64,000 nt of DNA. Origin: Sphingomonas swuensis. Its GTDB lineage: Bacteria; Pseudomonadota; Alphaproteobacteria; Sphingomonadales; Sphingomonadaceae. The stretch spans positions 394,001 to 458,000 of the forward strand of contig NZ_BAABBQ010000001.1 in the NCBI RefSeq assembly GCF_039538045.1, read 5' to 3'. Of the stretch, positions 50,072-60,053 are shown piece after piece; position 1 is the stretch's first letter; every line of letters begins with the position of its first letter. The translations under genes and the position numbers were made by a program. A model generated the notes under the pieces. That model made no database searches and was not told the origin of the DNA. It saw only the letters and a list, made by a program, of their open reading frames with translations.

Positions 50072-51535
50072 TTGGGGCCTCAGCTCGAACCCGGAAGCAA
50101 TTGCTGGAGGATTGAACAGGCCGGTCGCGCCTCGGTGATCGTCGACGCCTGCGATTATTACCACATCATCCGGCAGATGATGGAGCGGGCAAACCACCGC
50201 ATCCTAATCATCGGCTGGGACTTCGATCCGCGGATCCTGCTCGATCGCGGGGAAAGTCGCGAAAGCCTCGGCGACTTCCTGCTCGGGATCGCCCGCAAGA
50301 AGCCCAACGTCGACATCCGGATCCTCAAATGGGACCTCGGCGCATTGAAGCTGCTGGTCCGCGGCAAGGCGCTGGGCTGGCTCGCCCGGCTGGCCTGGCA
50401 GAAGTCGATCAAGTTCACCCTCGACCATGCCCATCCCGCGGGCTGCAGCCACCACCAGAAGATCGTGGTGATCGACGACAGCTTCGCCATCTGCGGCGGG
50501 ATCGACATGACCGGCGACCGCTGGGACAAGTCCGCCCATCTCGACGACGAGCCGGGCCGGGTCCGTCCCAACGGCAAGCCCTACGGGCCGTGGCACGACG
50601 TCACCATGGCGGTCGACGGGCCGCTCGCCCGGGCGCTGGCCGAACTCAGCCGCGATCGCTGGCGGCGCGCGACGGGCGAGGAACTGCCCAAGATCGAGCC
50701 GCGCGACGATCTCTGGCCCGACGAGCTCGACCCGCACTTCACCGACGCCCGCTTCGCCATCGCCCGGACCCAGGCGCCCTACAAGGACTGGGAGGAAGTG
50801 CGCGAGATCGAGGCGCTGTTCGTGGATGCGATCGAGAGCGCCAAGCGCTTCATCTACCTCGAGAACCAGTATTTCACCTCGCCCCGGATCGCCGCGGCGA
50901 TCATGCGGCGGATGGAGGCGCCCGAGCCGCCCGAGATCGTGCTCGTCACCCCGATCACCGCCGACGGCTGGCTCGAACAGGTGGCGATGGACGCGACCCG
51001 GTTGCGGCTGATGAAGATCATCGGCGCGGTCGATCCCGAGGACCGCTTCCGCATCTACACGCCGAAAACCAAAGGCGGGCAGGACATCTACGTCCATGCC
51101 AAGGTGATGATCGTCGATGACGCCTTCCTCAAGATCGGGTCGGCCAACATGAACAACCGCAGCCTTGGTCTCGACAGCGAGTGCGACCTCGCGCTGGTCG
51201 ACGAGGAGCGGCACCGCGACTGCGTCCGAGCCGTGCGCGAACAACTGATGGCCGAGCATCTCGGGGCGAGCGAGGAGGAAGTTCGCGAGGTCTTCGAACG
51301 CACCGGCTCGCTCCGCGCCACCATCGCCGAACTGACCCGGCCGGGCGAGCGGCGGCTCGAGCCACTGCCCTACGAGAAGCCCGACGGCACCGCCTGCTTC
51401 ATCGCCGAGACCGAACTGCTCGATCCCAAGAGCCCCGACGCGATGTTCGAAGGCATGACCCGCCGCACCCTGTTCGATCCCCTGCGCGGCCGCTTCAAAG
51501 CGCTTCGCCGACGGGGGAAGAAGCTGCCGGTCTGA
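50072..51535 (+). CDS. phospholipase D-like protein (cardiolipin synthase/PLD family)
   Basis: A 487-residue protein with two HKD motifs: H128-x-K in [12 protein letters not shown] and H342-x-K in [23 protein letters not shown]. Both are required for the phosphatidyl-enzyme mechanism of PLD enzymes. There is no N-terminal membrane helix, unlike cardiolipin synthases, so it is closer to soluble bacterial PLD-domain proteins acting on phosphatidylethanolamine or phosphatidylcholine. The TTG start is chosen for the AGGAGGG 10 nt upstream. The stop overlaps the alpha/beta hydrolase start (TGATG). Confidence 0.85.
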   Translation: MGPQLEPGSNCWRIEQAGRASVIVDACDYYHIIRQMMERANHRILIIGWDFDPRILLDRGESRESLGDFLLGIARKKPNVDIRILKWDLGALKLLVRGKALGWLARLAWQKSIKFTLDHAHPAGCSHHQKIVVIDDSFAICGGIDMTGDRWDKSAHLDDEPGRVRPNGKPYGPWHDVTMAVDGPLARALAELSRDRWRRATGEELPKIEPRDDLWPDELDPHFTDARFAIARTQAPYKDWEEVREIEALFVDAIESAKRFIYLENQYFTSPRIAAAIMRRMEAPEPPEIVLVTPITADGWLEQVAMDATRLRLMKIIGAVDPEDRFRIYTPKTKGGQDIYVHAKVMIVDDAFLKIGSANMNNRSLGLDSECDLALVDEERHRDCVRAVREQLMAEHLGASEEEVREVFERTGSLRATIAELTRPGERRLEPLPYEKPDGTACFIAETELLDPKSPDAMFEGMTRRTLFDPLRGRFKALRRRGKKLPV

Positions 51536-52455
51536 TGGCCCGCTCGTCCCAGCGGCGCCGCTGGCAGAACATCCCCCGGGTCGCGGCCGACCTCGTCGAC
51601 CGCTTCGGCTGGAGCCCGGTGGCGCTGCTCAACACCGTCGACCGCCTCTATCCCGGCCGCGGCGATCGCGCTCGCAAGGCGGGCGAGGCAGTCCGCTACG
51701 GTCCTCACGCCCGCCACCATCTCGATGTCTGGGTGCCGAGCCACCCGGACTCGGCCAGGCTTCCGGTAATCGTCTTCTTCTATGGCGGCGGCTGGCATTC
51801 GGGCGAGCGGGTCGATTACGGCTTCGCCGCCGCCGCCTTCGCCGCGCAGGGCTTCGTCGCGGTCGTTCCCGACTACCGGCTGGTGCCCGAGGTGCGTTAC
51901 CCCGACTTCCTCGAGGATGCCGCGCTGGCGCTTCGCTGGGTGTGGAGCAACATCGCCTTCTACGGCGGCGACCCGGCGAAGATCACCGTCGGCGGGCACA
52001 GCGCGGGTGCCTACATCGCGGCCATGCTGGCGCTCGACCCGCGCTGGCTGACATCGGTCCAGCTTCCGCCCTCGACGATCAAGGCGGGGGTGCTCCTGTC
52101 GGGCCCGTTCGACTTCGCGCCGTTCCGCGAGTGGCGCGGGCGGGCGACCTTCGGAAGCTATCACGATCCGGCCGAGACCCAGCCGATCAACCATGTCCGG
52201 GCCGACGCTCCGCCGCTCCTCCTCCAGCACGGCAGTTCGGACCGGCTGGTCTATGCCAAGAACAGCAAGAGCCTCGATACGGCACTGGCCCGGGTCGGCG
52301 CCCCGCACGAGCTTCGCCTCTATCCCGGCTGCGACCATGCCGGCACCGTCGTCGCGCTGAGCCGACCCTTCCGGAGCCGCCATCCGGTGCTCGCCGACGC
52401 AGTCTCTTTCTTGCGCTCGGCCCTGGAGCTTCCCACTTCCCCGCCAAGGACATGA
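51535..52455 (+). CDS. alpha/beta hydrolase, HSL/BD-FAE-type esterase
   Basis: A 306-residue esterase. The oxyanion-hole motif is [10 protein letters not shown] (HGGGW-like). Nucleophile Ser156 is in GGHSAGAY, and [12 protein letters not shown] with GCDHAGTV supplies Asp and His. The HSL/carboxylesterase family acts on short acyl esters. Its ATG overlaps the PLD-like stop and its stop overlaps the hslV start, so it bridges the two units. The open frame upstream is antisense or overlapping and not homologous. Confidence 0.85.
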   Translation: MARSSQRRRWQNIPRVAADLVDRFGWSPVALLNTVDRLYPGRGDRARKAGEAVRYGPHARHHLDVWVPSHPDSARLPVIVFFYGGGWHSGERVDYGFAAAAFAAQGFVAVVPDYRLVPEVRYPDFLEDAALALRWVWSNIAFYGGDPAKITVGGHSAGAYIAAMLALDPRWLTSVQLPPSTIKAGVLLSGPFDFAPFREWRGRATFGSYHDPAETQPINHVRADAPPLLLQHGSSDRLVYAKNSKSLDTALARVGAPHELRLYPGCDHAGTVVALSRPFRSRHPVLADAVSFLRSALELPTSPPRT

Positions 52456-53000
52456 GCGGAAACAGCATGGAACATTGGCACGGCACCACCATCCTCGGGG
52501 TGCGCAAGGACGGGCAGACGGTGATCGCCGGCGACGGCCAGGTCAGCATGGGCAACACGGTGATGAAGCCCAACGCCAAGAAGGTCCGGCGCCTCGGGCG
52601 TGACGGCGCGGTGATCGGCGGTTTCGCGGGTGCCACGGCCGACGCCTTCACCCTCTTCGAGCGGCTCGAGAAGAAGCTCGAGACCCACCACGGACAATTG
52701 CTCCGAGCGGCGGTCGAGCTCGCCAAGGATTGGCGGACCGACAAATTTCTCCGCAACCTCGAGGCGATGATGATCGTCGCCGACCGCGAGGTCATGCTGG
52801 TGATCACCGGCAACGGCGACGTGCTCGAGCCCGAGGGCGGGATCGCGGCGATCGGATCGGGCGGCAATTACGCGCTCGCCGCCGCCAAGGCGCTCACCGA
52901 ATATGAGGCCGATGCCGAGAAGCTCGCCCGGCGCGCCATGGCGATTGCCGCCGAGGTCTGTGTCTTCACCAACGACCGGCTGACCGTCGAAACGGTCTGA
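52452..53000 (+). CDS. hslV: ATP-dependent protease subunit HslV
   Basis: A 182-residue proteasome-like peptidase. The mature N-terminal threonine is Thr12 in [23 protein letters not shown], after removal of an 11-residue propeptide. [28 protein letters not shown] is diagnostic. ATG 52452 overlaps the previous stop; ATG 52467 (MEHWHG) would also yield the active protein. It forms a dodecamer working with HslU. An aldo/keto reductase gene lies between hslV and hslU. Confidence 0.96.
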   Translation: MSGNSMEHWHGTTILGVRKDGQTVIAGDGQVSMGNTVMKPNAKKVRRLGRDGAVIGGFAGATADAFTLFERLEKKLETHHGQLLRAAVELAKDWRTDKFLRNLEAMMIVADREVMLVITGNGDVLEPEGGIAAIGSGGNYALAAAKALTEYEADAEKLARRAMAIAAEVCVFTNDRLTVETV

Positions 53001-53019
53001 CCCGCAAAGGAAGCGACTT

Positions 53020-54084
53020 ATGCTCTACTCACGGCTCGGCACGTCCGGCCTGATCGTCTCGCGTCTGAGCCTCGGGACCATGACCTTCGGTACCGGTGGC
53101 GGCAACAAGGCCATCGCCAAGACCGATCCGGCTGCGGCCGGGCGGATCCTCGACCGCGCGATCGAGGCGGGGGTCAATTTCATCGACACCGCCGACGTCT
53201 ATTCGGAAGGCCAGTCCGAAGAGATGCTCGGGCAGCTGATCGAGGGCCGCCGTCATGACCTGATCATCGCCACCAAGGCCGGCTGGCGGAGCGGCAAGCC
53301 GCTTCACCGCAGCGGCCTCTCGGCGGCGCACCTTCACCTGTCGATCGACGAGAGCCTGAAACGCCTCGGCACCGACTACACCGACGTCTACATCGCCCAT
53401 CGCACCGACGACGAGACGCCGCTCGAGGAAACGCTGCAGGCGCTCGACGCGATCGTGAAGGCGGGCAAGGCGCGCTACCTCGGCGTGTCCAACTGGGCGC
53501 CGTGGAAGGTCGCCGCGGCGCTCGAGCTCCAGCGCGCCAATGGCTGGGCGCCCTTCACTCACGTCCAGATGATGTACCATCTGCTCGGCCGCGGCATCGA
53601 GCAGGAGATGACCGGCATGCTCGCCCACTATGGTCTCGGGCTGACCGCCTGGAGCCCGCTCGCCGGCGGCTTCCTGAGCGGCAAGTACACCCGCGAGAAT
53701 CTCGACGACCCCAACTTCCGCCTGTCAGGCTTCGACATGATCCCCTTCGACAAGGAGCAGGGATTTGCCTTGGTCGAGCAGATGCGCGGCATTGCCGAGG
53801 GTCATGGGGTCAGCGTCGCGCAGGTCGCGCTGGCCTGGCTGCTCGCGAAGAAAGCGGTGTCGAGCGTCATCATCGGAGCCTCGCGGATCGAGCAGCTCGA
53901 CGACAATCTGGCGGCCGCCGACCTTGCGCTCAGCACCGAGGAAGTGGCCGCGCTCGACGAGGCGACCGCTCCTGTTCCCGACTATCCGGCCTGGGTCACC
54001 CGAGTGGTCGACCAGCCGATCAGCAATGCGCTGGCCGCCAAGCCCGGCGAGCGCCCGACCCTCGAGGCACCCAACGTCGTATGA
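53020..54084 (+). CDS. aldo/keto reductase
   Basis: A 354-residue NADPH-dependent (beta/alpha)8-barrel oxidoreductase of the AKR12/YajO-like type. [18 protein letters not shown] contains Asp and the catalytic Tyr. The Lys of the tetrad is in IIATKAGW and His in [30 protein letters not shown] binds the 2'-phosphate of NADPH. It starts 20 nt after hslV and overlaps hslU (ATGA), so it is cotranscribed with both; this placement is unusual since hslV and hslU are normally adjacent. Confidence 0.92.
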   Translation: MLYSRLGTSGLIVSRLSLGTMTFGTGGGNKAIAKTDPAAAGRILDRAIEAGVNFIDTADVYSEGQSEEMLGQLIEGRRHDLIIATKAGWRSGKPLHRSGLSAAHLHLSIDESLKRLGTDYTDVYIAHRTDDETPLEETLQALDAIVKAGKARYLGVSNWAPWKVAAALELQRANGWAPFTHVQMMYHLLGRGIEQEMTGMLAHYGLGLTAWSPLAGGFLSGKYTRENLDDPNFRLSGFDMIPFDKEQGFALVEQMRGIAEGHGVSVAQVALAWLLAKKAVSSVIIGASRIEQLDDNLAAADLALSTEEVAALDEATAPVPDYPAWVTRVVDQPISNALAAKPGERPTLEAPNVV

Positions 54085-55379
54085 ATGACAATCTCACCCC
54101 GAAGACCATCGTCGCCGCGCTCGATTCGCACATCGTCGGCCAAGCCGACGCCAAGCGCGCCGTCGCCGTGGCGATGCGCAACCGCTGGCGGCGCCAGCAG
54201 CTCGGTCCCGAGCTGCGCAACGAGGTCACGCCCAAGAACATCCTGATGATCGGGCCGACCGGCTGCGGCAAGACCGAGATCAGCCGCCGGCTGGCGAAGC
54301 TTGCCGACGCGCCCTTCGTCAAGGTCGAGGCGACCAAGTTCACCGAGGTCGGCTATGTCGGCCGTGACGTCGAGCAGATCGCCCGCGACCTCGTCGAGGA
54401 AGCCGTCCGGCTCGAGAAGGACCGACGCCGCGACCGGGTCCGCAAGGCCGCCGAGGAGGCCGCGATGGAGCGGCTGCTCGACGCGCTGACCGGCAAGGGC
54501 TCGAGCGAGGCGACCCGCGCCTCCTTCCGCGCCCGCCATTACGACGGGAGCCTCGACACGGCCGAAGTCGAAATCGAGGTCAGCGAGGCGCCGGCCATGC
54601 CGTTCGACCTGCCGGGGCAGGGCGGGGTCGGGATGATCAACCTCAGCGAGATGATGAGCAAGGCGATGGGCGGCGCGCCCAAGAAGCGGCGCAAGCTCAA
54701 GGTCCCGGCCGCCTTCGCCAAGCTGACCGAGGAAGAGGCCGACAAGCGCCTCGACCAGGACGACATCAGCCGGGTCGCGCTGGCCGACGCCGAGGCCAAC
54801 GGGATCGTCTTCCTCGACGAGATCGACAAGATCGCGGTCAGCGATGTGCGCGGCGGATCAGTGAGCCGAGAGGGCGTCCAGCGCGACCTCCTGCCGCTGA
54901 TCGAGGGCACCACCGTCTCGACCAAATACGGGCCGCTCAAGACCGACCACATCCTGTTCATTGCCTCGGGGGCGTTCCACGTCGCCAAGCCGTCCGACCT
55001 GCTGCCCGAACTCCAGGGTCGCTTGCCGATCCGGGTCGAGCTCCAGGCGCTTACCGAGGCCGACTTCGTCCGCATCCTGTCCTCGACCCGGGCGAGCCTG
55101 ACCGAGCAGTATCAGGCGCTGCTCGGCACCGAGGGCGTGACGATCCGCTTCACCGAGGATGGGATCCAGGCGCTTGCCCGGATCGCCGCCGAGGTGAACG
55201 AGAGCGTCGAGAACATCGGCGCGCGGCGGCTCCAGACGGTGATGGAGAAATTGCTCGAGACCATCAGCTTCGAGGCGGAGGACCGGCGCGGCGAGGAGCT
55301 GACGGTCGATTCGGCCTTCGTCGAGAGCCAGCTCGCGAGCCTCGCCCGGAACACCGACCTGTCGCGCTACGTGCTGTGA
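54081..55379 (+). CDS. hslU: ATP-dependent protease ATPase subunit HslU
   Basis: A 432-residue AAA+ unfoldase of the HslUV protease. Walker [10 protein letters not shown] (Lys64), Walker [11 protein letters not shown] and sensor-2 region [13 protein letters not shown] are present. The I domain (about 110-230) contains the Lys/Arg-rich and acidic insert. The C-terminus LSRYVL inserts into HslV. The ATG overlaps the aldo/keto reductase stop. The length is typical. Confidence 0.97.
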   Translation: MNDNLTPKTIVAALDSHIVGQADAKRAVAVAMRNRWRRQQLGPELRNEVTPKNILMIGPTGCGKTEISRRLAKLADAPFVKVEATKFTEVGYVGRDVEQIARDLVEEAVRLEKDRRRDRVRKAAEEAAMERLLDALTGKGSSEATRASFRARHYDGSLDTAEVEIEVSEAPAMPFDLPGQGGVGMINLSEMMSKAMGGAPKKRRKLKVPAAFAKLTEEEADKRLDQDDISRVALADAEANGIVFLDEIDKIAVSDVRGGSVSREGVQRDLLPLIEGTTVSTKYGPLKTDHILFIASGAFHVAKPSDLLPELQGRLPIRVELQALTEADFVRILSSTRASLTEQYQALLGTEGVTIRFTEDGIQALARIAAEVNESVENIGARRLQTVMEKLLETISFEAEDRRGEELTVDSAFVESQLASLARNTDLSRYVL

Positions 55380-55382
55380 CGG

Positions 55383-56060
55383 CTAGCGCGCTTCGACCGG
55401 TCGGTAGCGCCAGGTGATGCCTTGCGCGAACGGGCTCCACAGGCTGGTGCGGACACCGGCGAGCCGGAGCTTGTCCGCGACCCAGTTGTTGCAGGTGCTG
55501 ACCGCGCTGGCCTTTCCGCGGCCATGGTAGAAGGCGTCATCCGGTCCGTATCCGGGGTGCTCGATGCGCCGCGGCACGCCGTCGAATTCGGCCCGGACCG
55601 CGGCCCACAGGCGGCGATATTCCGCGGGACGGAGGCGGAGGGCGTAGAGGTCGGCGCCCGGCTCCCGGGTCCGGTCGACATGGAGGACGCGGGTCCCTCC
55701 GGCGAGCGCCGACCAGATGGTGACGGGCCTGATCTCGGACCATGTCGGAGTTTCCAGATAGACCTGTCGCTCGCCGGCGCCGAAGCCGAACCAGCGCGGG
55801 TCATCCGGCGCGTCGGCAAAGTCGCCGGCCCGGATCAGCGGCCGCCAGTCGAGCCCCTGAGCGCGGGCGGGCATGATGATGTCGAGGTGCACGCCGTTCG
55901 AGCGAAGATAGATGGTGGTGCCCTCGTCGGGCTCCTTCCAGGCGGCGTTCACCGGCGTCAGCGAACCGGCCAGCGCCGCCGCCAGATAGAGCAGCGGGAC
56001 CGCCGCCAGCACCCATGCCAGACGCCTCCACTTGCCTTGCTTGCCTCGTCGTCGTGCCAA
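55383..56060 (-). CDS. DUF2459 (TIGR02117-type) exported protein
   Basis: A 225-residue protein with an N-terminal basic stretch and one helix (WVLAAVPLLYLAAALAGSL). A soluble domain follows with TIYLRSNGVHLDIIMPA, DDPRWFGFGAGERQVYLETPTWSEI and STCNNWVADKLRLAGV, the DUF2459 features; the Cys-Asn-x-W-V segment and His hint at a papain-like or NlpC-like hydrolase site. Function is unknown. The TTG start at 56060 has GGGGGAC upstream; ATG 56135 would reach the tRNA-Pro promoter and is less likely. It is convergent with hslU. Confidence 0.8.
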   Translation of the reverse strand: MARRRGKQGKWRRLAWVLAAVPLLYLAAALAGSLTPVNAAWKEPDEGTTIYLRSNGVHLDIIMPARAQGLDWRPLIRAGDFADAPDDPRWFGFGAGERQVYLETPTWSEIRPVTIWSALAGGTRVLHVDRTREPGADLYALRLRPAEYRRLWAAVRAEFDGVPRRIEHPGYGPDDAFYHGRGKASAVSTCNNWVADKLRLAGVRTSLWSPFAQGITWRYRPVEAR

Positions 56061-56139
56061 CCCCGTGTCCCCCGCCTTGCTTAAATGGTCCGCCCCAACT
56101 ATCTGCGCCGCTCGTCGTCTTACCCAAGACGGCATCGGT

Positions 56140-56216
56140 CGGGGCGTAGCGCAGCCTGGTAGCGCATCACACTGGGGGTGTGGGGGTCGCAGGTTCGAAT
56201 CCTGTCGCCCCGACCA
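56140..56216 (+). tRNA. tRNA-Pro (anticodon GGG)
   Basis: The acceptor stem is CGGGGCG/CGCCCCG. The anticodon arm is TCACA-CTGGGGG-TGTGG with anticodon GGG, and the T arm is GCAGG-TTCGAAT-CCTGT. It has discriminator A and an encoded CCA. It starts with C, as proline tRNAs do. It reads CCC/CCU codons. yajC follows 35 bp downstream. Confidence 0.95.
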
Positions 56217-56251
56217 TTTTCTCTTCGCTTAGGTAAGAGCCGCTCGATCCC

Positions 56252-56596
56252 ATGATCAACAGCAACCTGATGTTCAGTGCCGCGGCCGCCAACGGCGCTC
56301 CCGCCTCCGGTCCCGCCTTCCTGCTCGGGATCCTGCCCTGGCTCCTCATCTTCGTCATCTTCTATTTCCTGATGATCCGCCCGCAGCAGCGGCGCGTGAA
56401 GCAGCATCAGGAGATGATCGGCGCGATCAAGAAGGGCGACGAGGTCGTGACTGCCGGCGGTATCCGCGGCCGCGTCACCCGAGTCGTCGACGAGCGCGAG
56501 CTTGAGGTCGAGATCGCGCAGGGCGTCCGGGTGCGGGTGGTCCGCGCGACGCTGAGCCAGGTGCTGACACCGCAGACCAACCCGGCCAACGACTGA
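56252..56596 (+). CDS. yajC: preprotein translocase accessory subunit YajC
   Basis: A 114-residue single-pass protein with hydrophobic helix FLLGILPWLLIFVIFYFLMIRPQQ and the diagnostic FYFLMIRPQQRRVKQHQEMI, then the cytoplasmic beta domain GDEVVTAGGIRGRVTRV. It forms a complex with SecDF and SecYEG. The stop overlaps the secD ATG, so it is coupled. It is the first gene of yajC-secD-secF. Confidence 0.96.
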   Translation: MINSNLMFSAAAANGAPASGPAFLLGILPWLLIFVIFYFLMIRPQQRRVKQHQEMIGAIKKGDEVVTAGGIRGRVTRVVDERELEVEIAQGVRVRVVRATLSQVLTPQTNPAND

Positions 56597-58188
56597 TGTT
56601 CGAGCTTCCGCGCTGGAAGATCTGGGGCATCTTCCTGACCATCATCGTCGGGATCGCCTTCGCCATCCCGAGCCTGTTTCCGAAGAGCCAGGTCGCGACC
56701 TGGCCGGCGCTTGCGCCGCGGACCCAGATCGCGCTCGGGCTCGACCTTGCCGGCGGAAGCCAGCTGCTGCTCGAGGCCGACCTCGCCGACGCCGCCCGCC
56801 AGCGGCTCGCGGCGATGGAGGACAGTGTCCAGACCGAGCTTCGCCGGGCACCGCGGATCGCGGTCGGCGACATCTCGACCTCGGGTGGACGGATCAGCTT
56901 CATGCTGCGCGACCCGACCCAGATCGACGATGCCGTCGAGCGGGTCCGCACCCTGACCCAGGGCGTCGGACTGACCGGTGCCCGCACCTGGGACGTCACC
57001 ACGCAGGACGGCAACCGGGTCTTCATGACCCAGACCGCGAGCGGGCAGGCCGAGGCGCTCAAGAATGCGATGAGCGTCGCGCGCGACGTTGTCCGCCGCC
57101 GCATCGATCCGTCGGGGACCAAGGAAGTCACCGTCATCAACCAGGGCCAGAACCGGATTTTGGTCCAGGTGCCGGGGATCGAGGATCCCGAGGCACTGAA
57201 GCGGCTGATCGGCCAGACCGCCCGGCTCGAGTTCAAGCTGGTCGACCAGAATGCCGATCCCAACCAGGTCGCGCAGGGCCGTGCCCCGGCCGGGAGCCAG
57301 GTCCTGCCGATGGCCGACGGCTCGGGCTCGATCGCGGTCCAGCGCCGGGTCATGGTGACCGGCGAGCAGGTCGCGCAGGCCAGCCAGACCTTCGACCAGC
57401 AGTCGGGCGCGCCCGTCGTCTCGATCCGCTTCGACAGCCAGGGAGCGCGCCGCTTCGGCCGCGCGACCACCGAGAACGTCCAGAAGCCGTTCGCGATCAT
57501 CCTCGACAACAAAGTGCTGTCGGCGCCGAACATCAACGAGCCGATCCTCGGCGGGTCGGCGCAGATCAGCGGCAACTTCACCGTCGCCACCGCCAGCGAG
57601 CTGGCAATCTCGCTCTCGTCGGGCAAGCTTCCGGTCAAGCTCAACGTGATCGAGGAGCGGACCGTCTCGGCCGATCTCGGCAAGGATTCGATCGAGAGCG
57701 GCCTCATCGCCTCGGCCATCGCGATCCTCGCGGTGATGGCCTTCATGATCATCACATACGGCCGCTTCGGCGTCTATGCGAACATCGCGCTGGTGGTGAA
57801 CGCCTTCCTGATCCTCGGAATCATGGGGATCTTCGGCTCGGCCCTGACCCTGCCCGGAATCGCCGGTTTCGTTCTCACCATCGGCGCGGCGGTCGACGCC
57901 AACGTGCTGATCAACGAGCGGATCCGCGAGGAGCAGCGGCGCGGCCGCAAGATGCTCGACGCGATCGACACCGGCTACAAGGAGGCGAGCACCGCCATCT
58001 TCGACGCCAACATCACCAACGTCATCGCCGCCGCGCTGATGTGGTATTTCGGCTCGGGACCGGTGCGCGGCTTCGCCATCGTGCTCCTGATCGGCATCAT
58101 CACCTCGGTCTTCACAGCGGTGAACTTCACCCGCCTGCTCGTCGCTCTGTGGGTCAAGCGCAAGCGCCCGCGCGAGCTGCACATCTAG
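56596..58188 (+). CDS. secD: protein translocase subunit SecD
   Basis: A 530-residue RND-type membrane protein that uses the proton gradient to pull exported proteins through SecYEG. It has helix 1 (WGIFLTIIVGIAFAIPSL), GLDLAGGSQLLLEAD, a large periplasmic P1 domain and five C-terminal helices with ITYGRFGVYANIALVVN and LPGIAGFVLTIGAAVDANVLINERIREE (proton-path Asp/Arg). It is followed 16 nt later by secF. Confidence 0.97.
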   Translation: MFELPRWKIWGIFLTIIVGIAFAIPSLFPKSQVATWPALAPRTQIALGLDLAGGSQLLLEADLADAARQRLAAMEDSVQTELRRAPRIAVGDISTSGGRISFMLRDPTQIDDAVERVRTLTQGVGLTGARTWDVTTQDGNRVFMTQTASGQAEALKNAMSVARDVVRRRIDPSGTKEVTVINQGQNRILVQVPGIEDPEALKRLIGQTARLEFKLVDQNADPNQVAQGRAPAGSQVLPMADGSGSIAVQRRVMVTGEQVAQASQTFDQQSGAPVVSIRFDSQGARRFGRATTENVQKPFAIILDNKVLSAPNINEPILGGSAQISGNFTVATASELAISLSSGKLPVKLNVIEERTVSADLGKDSIESGLIASAIAILAVMAFMIITYGRFGVYANIALVVNAFLILGIMGIFGSALTLPGIAGFVLTIGAAVDANVLINERIREEQRRGRKMLDAIDTGYKEASTAIFDANITNVIAAALMWYFGSGPVRGFAIVLLIGIITSVFTAVNFTRLLVALWVKRKRPRELHI

Positions 58189-58204
58189 GCCCGGGGACCA
58201 ACCC

Positions 58205-59167
58205 ATGAAACTCCTCAAGCTCGTCCCGGACAACACCAACATCGACTTCATGCGGTGGCGCAACCTCGCGCTCATCCTGTCGATCTTGGTCACCGCCGCC
58301 AGCCTCACGCTGGTCGCGGTCAAGGGCCTCAACCTCGGCATCGACTTCGTCGGCGGCCAGGTCGTTCGCGCGACCTTCGCCCAGCCGGTCGACATCGAGG
58401 ACCTGCGCGGGCGGATGAATGCGCTCAACGTCGGCGAGGCGAGCATCCAGGACTTCGGCGACAGCCGGACCTACCAGGTGCGCCTGCCGAGCCCTCCGGG
58501 CGACGCCGCCGAATCCGCTCGGATCGTCGGCGAAGTCCGGACCGCGCTGACGCAGCAATATCCCGGCGTGAAGGTCGGCGCCGGCGAGGCCGTGTCGGGC
58601 AAGGTCTCGGGCGAACTCGCGCAGGATGGCCTTCTCGCCATCAGCCTCGCGATGCTTGGCATCGCGATCTACATCTGGTTCCGGTTCGAATGGCAGTTCG
58701 GAATCGGAGCCCTGGTCACGCTGTTCCACGACGTCAGCATGATCCTCGGCTTCTTCGCCTTGACCCAGCTGCAGGTCGACCTCAACATCGTCGCCGCCTT
58801 CCTGGCGGTCGTTGGCTACTCGCTCAACGACACGGTCGTCATCTACGACCGGATCCGCGAGAACATGCGCAAGTATCGCAAGATGCAGATCGTGCAGTTG
58901 CTGAACCTGTCGCTCAACGAGACGCTCAGCCGGACCATGGTCACTTCGGGATCGATCATGCTCGCGCTGCTGATGCTGCTCATCTTCGGCCCCGACGTGA
59001 TCTTCGGCCTCACCGTCGCCATCCTGCTCGGGACGTTCGTCGGCACCTATTCGTCGATCTACATCTCGGCGCCGATCCTCGTCTGGCTCGGGGTCAAGCC
59101 CGATAGCTTCCTTCGGGTCGAGGAGAAGAGCACCGAACTGCGCGGCAGCGACGGGGCGATGGTGTAA
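58205..59167 (+). CDS. secF: protein translocase subunit SecF
   Basis: A 320-residue partner of SecD with six helices: LALILSILVTAASLTLVAVKGLNLGIDFVGG at the start, VAAFLAVVGYSLNDTVVIYDRIREN (functional Asp) and the closing ILLGTFVGTYSSIYISAPILVWLG. A GGACCAACCC leader gives a modest ribosome-binding site. It is the last gene of the yajC-secDF operon; bamD follows after 69 nt. Confidence 0.97.
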   Translation: MKLLKLVPDNTNIDFMRWRNLALILSILVTAASLTLVAVKGLNLGIDFVGGQVVRATFAQPVDIEDLRGRMNALNVGEASIQDFGDSRTYQVRLPSPPGDAAESARIVGEVRTALTQQYPGVKVGAGEAVSGKVSGELAQDGLLAISLAMLGIAIYIWFRFEWQFGIGALVTLFHDVSMILGFFALTQLQVDLNIVAAFLAVVGYSLNDTVVIYDRIRENMRKYRKMQIVQLLNLSLNETLSRTMVTSGSIMLALLMLLIFGPDVIFGLTVAILLGTFVGTYSSIYISAPILVWLGVKPDSFLRVEEKSTELRGSDGAMV

Positions 59168-59236
59168 GCCGGGGTTCAGTTTGCCCGGCCCATCTGACGC
59201 TTGGCTCCCCACTCCGAACATCCTAGAAGGCCGTCC

Positions 59237-60031
59237 ATGCTGAAGCCCACCCGTCCGCTCGTCCTCCTCCTCAGCCTCGCGGTGGTACTCCCGGTCGCGG
59301 GTTGCGCCGCCAACAAGACCAAGGGCGACACGGCCTACGTCGCCCGCGACGTCAACACGCTCTACTCGCTGGCGAAGGCGCGGCTCGACCGCCGCGACTA
59401 TCCGACCGCGGCCAAGCTGTTCGACGAGGTCGAGCGCCAGCATCCCTATTCGGTCTGGGCCCGCCGCGCGCAGATGATGAGCGCGTTCAGCTACTATATG
59501 GCCGAATCCTATCCCGAAGCGGTGAGCTCGGCCCAGCGCTTCCTCACCATTCATCCGGGCAACAAGGACGCGCCTTACGCCAACTATCTGATTGCGATGA
59601 GCTACTACAATCAGATCAGTGACGTGACCCGCGACCAGAAGATCACCGGCCAGGCCGGCGATGCCTTCCAGGAACTGATCCGCCGCTATCCCGAGAGCCG
59701 CTACGCCGCCGATGCGCGCCTGAAGCTCGACCTCATCAACGACCAGCTCGCCGGCAAGGAGATGGAGGTCGGCCGCTACTACCAGCGCTCGGGCAACTGG
59801 CTCGCCAGCGTGAACCGCTTCCGCGAGGTGGTCGACAAGTATCAGACCACCACCCACACTCCCGAAGCGCTGATGCGCCTGACCGAGAGCTATCTCGCGC
59901 TCGGCATTCCCGCCGAGGCGGTGAAGTCGGCGGCGACTCTCGGCCGCAACTATCCGGGGACCGTCTGGTACGAGCGGGCGTACAGCCTCGTGCGCAAGCA
60001 CGTGCCGAGCACGCCGCAGAGCGCAGCCTGA
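59237..60031 (+). CDS. bamD: outer-membrane assembly lipoprotein BamD
   Basis: A 264-residue lipoprotein with signal LLLSLAVVLPVAGC (lipobox Cys23). TPR-like repeats follow: LYSLAKARLDRRDYPTAAKLFDEVERQHPYSVWARRAQ, MAESYPEAVSSAQRFLTIHPGNKDAPYANYLIAMSYY and others. It binds BamA and BamC in the beta-barrel assembly machine at the inner face of the outer membrane. The ATG follows CTAGAAGG. It lies between secDF and recN as in related alphaproteobacteria. Confidence 0.94.
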   Translation: MLKPTRPLVLLLSLAVVLPVAGCAANKTKGDTAYVARDVNTLYSLAKARLDRRDYPTAAKLFDEVERQHPYSVWARRAQMMSAFSYYMAESYPEAVSSAQRFLTIHPGNKDAPYANYLIAMSYYNQISDVTRDQKITGQAGDAFQELIRRYPESRYAADARLKLDLINDQLAGKEMEVGRYYQRSGNWLASVNRFREVVDKYQTTTHTPEALMRLTESYLALGIPAEAVKSAATLGRNYPGTVWYERAYSLVRKHVPSTPQSAA

Positions 60032-60053
60032 GCCGGAGGGCCGGGACTCCGCG

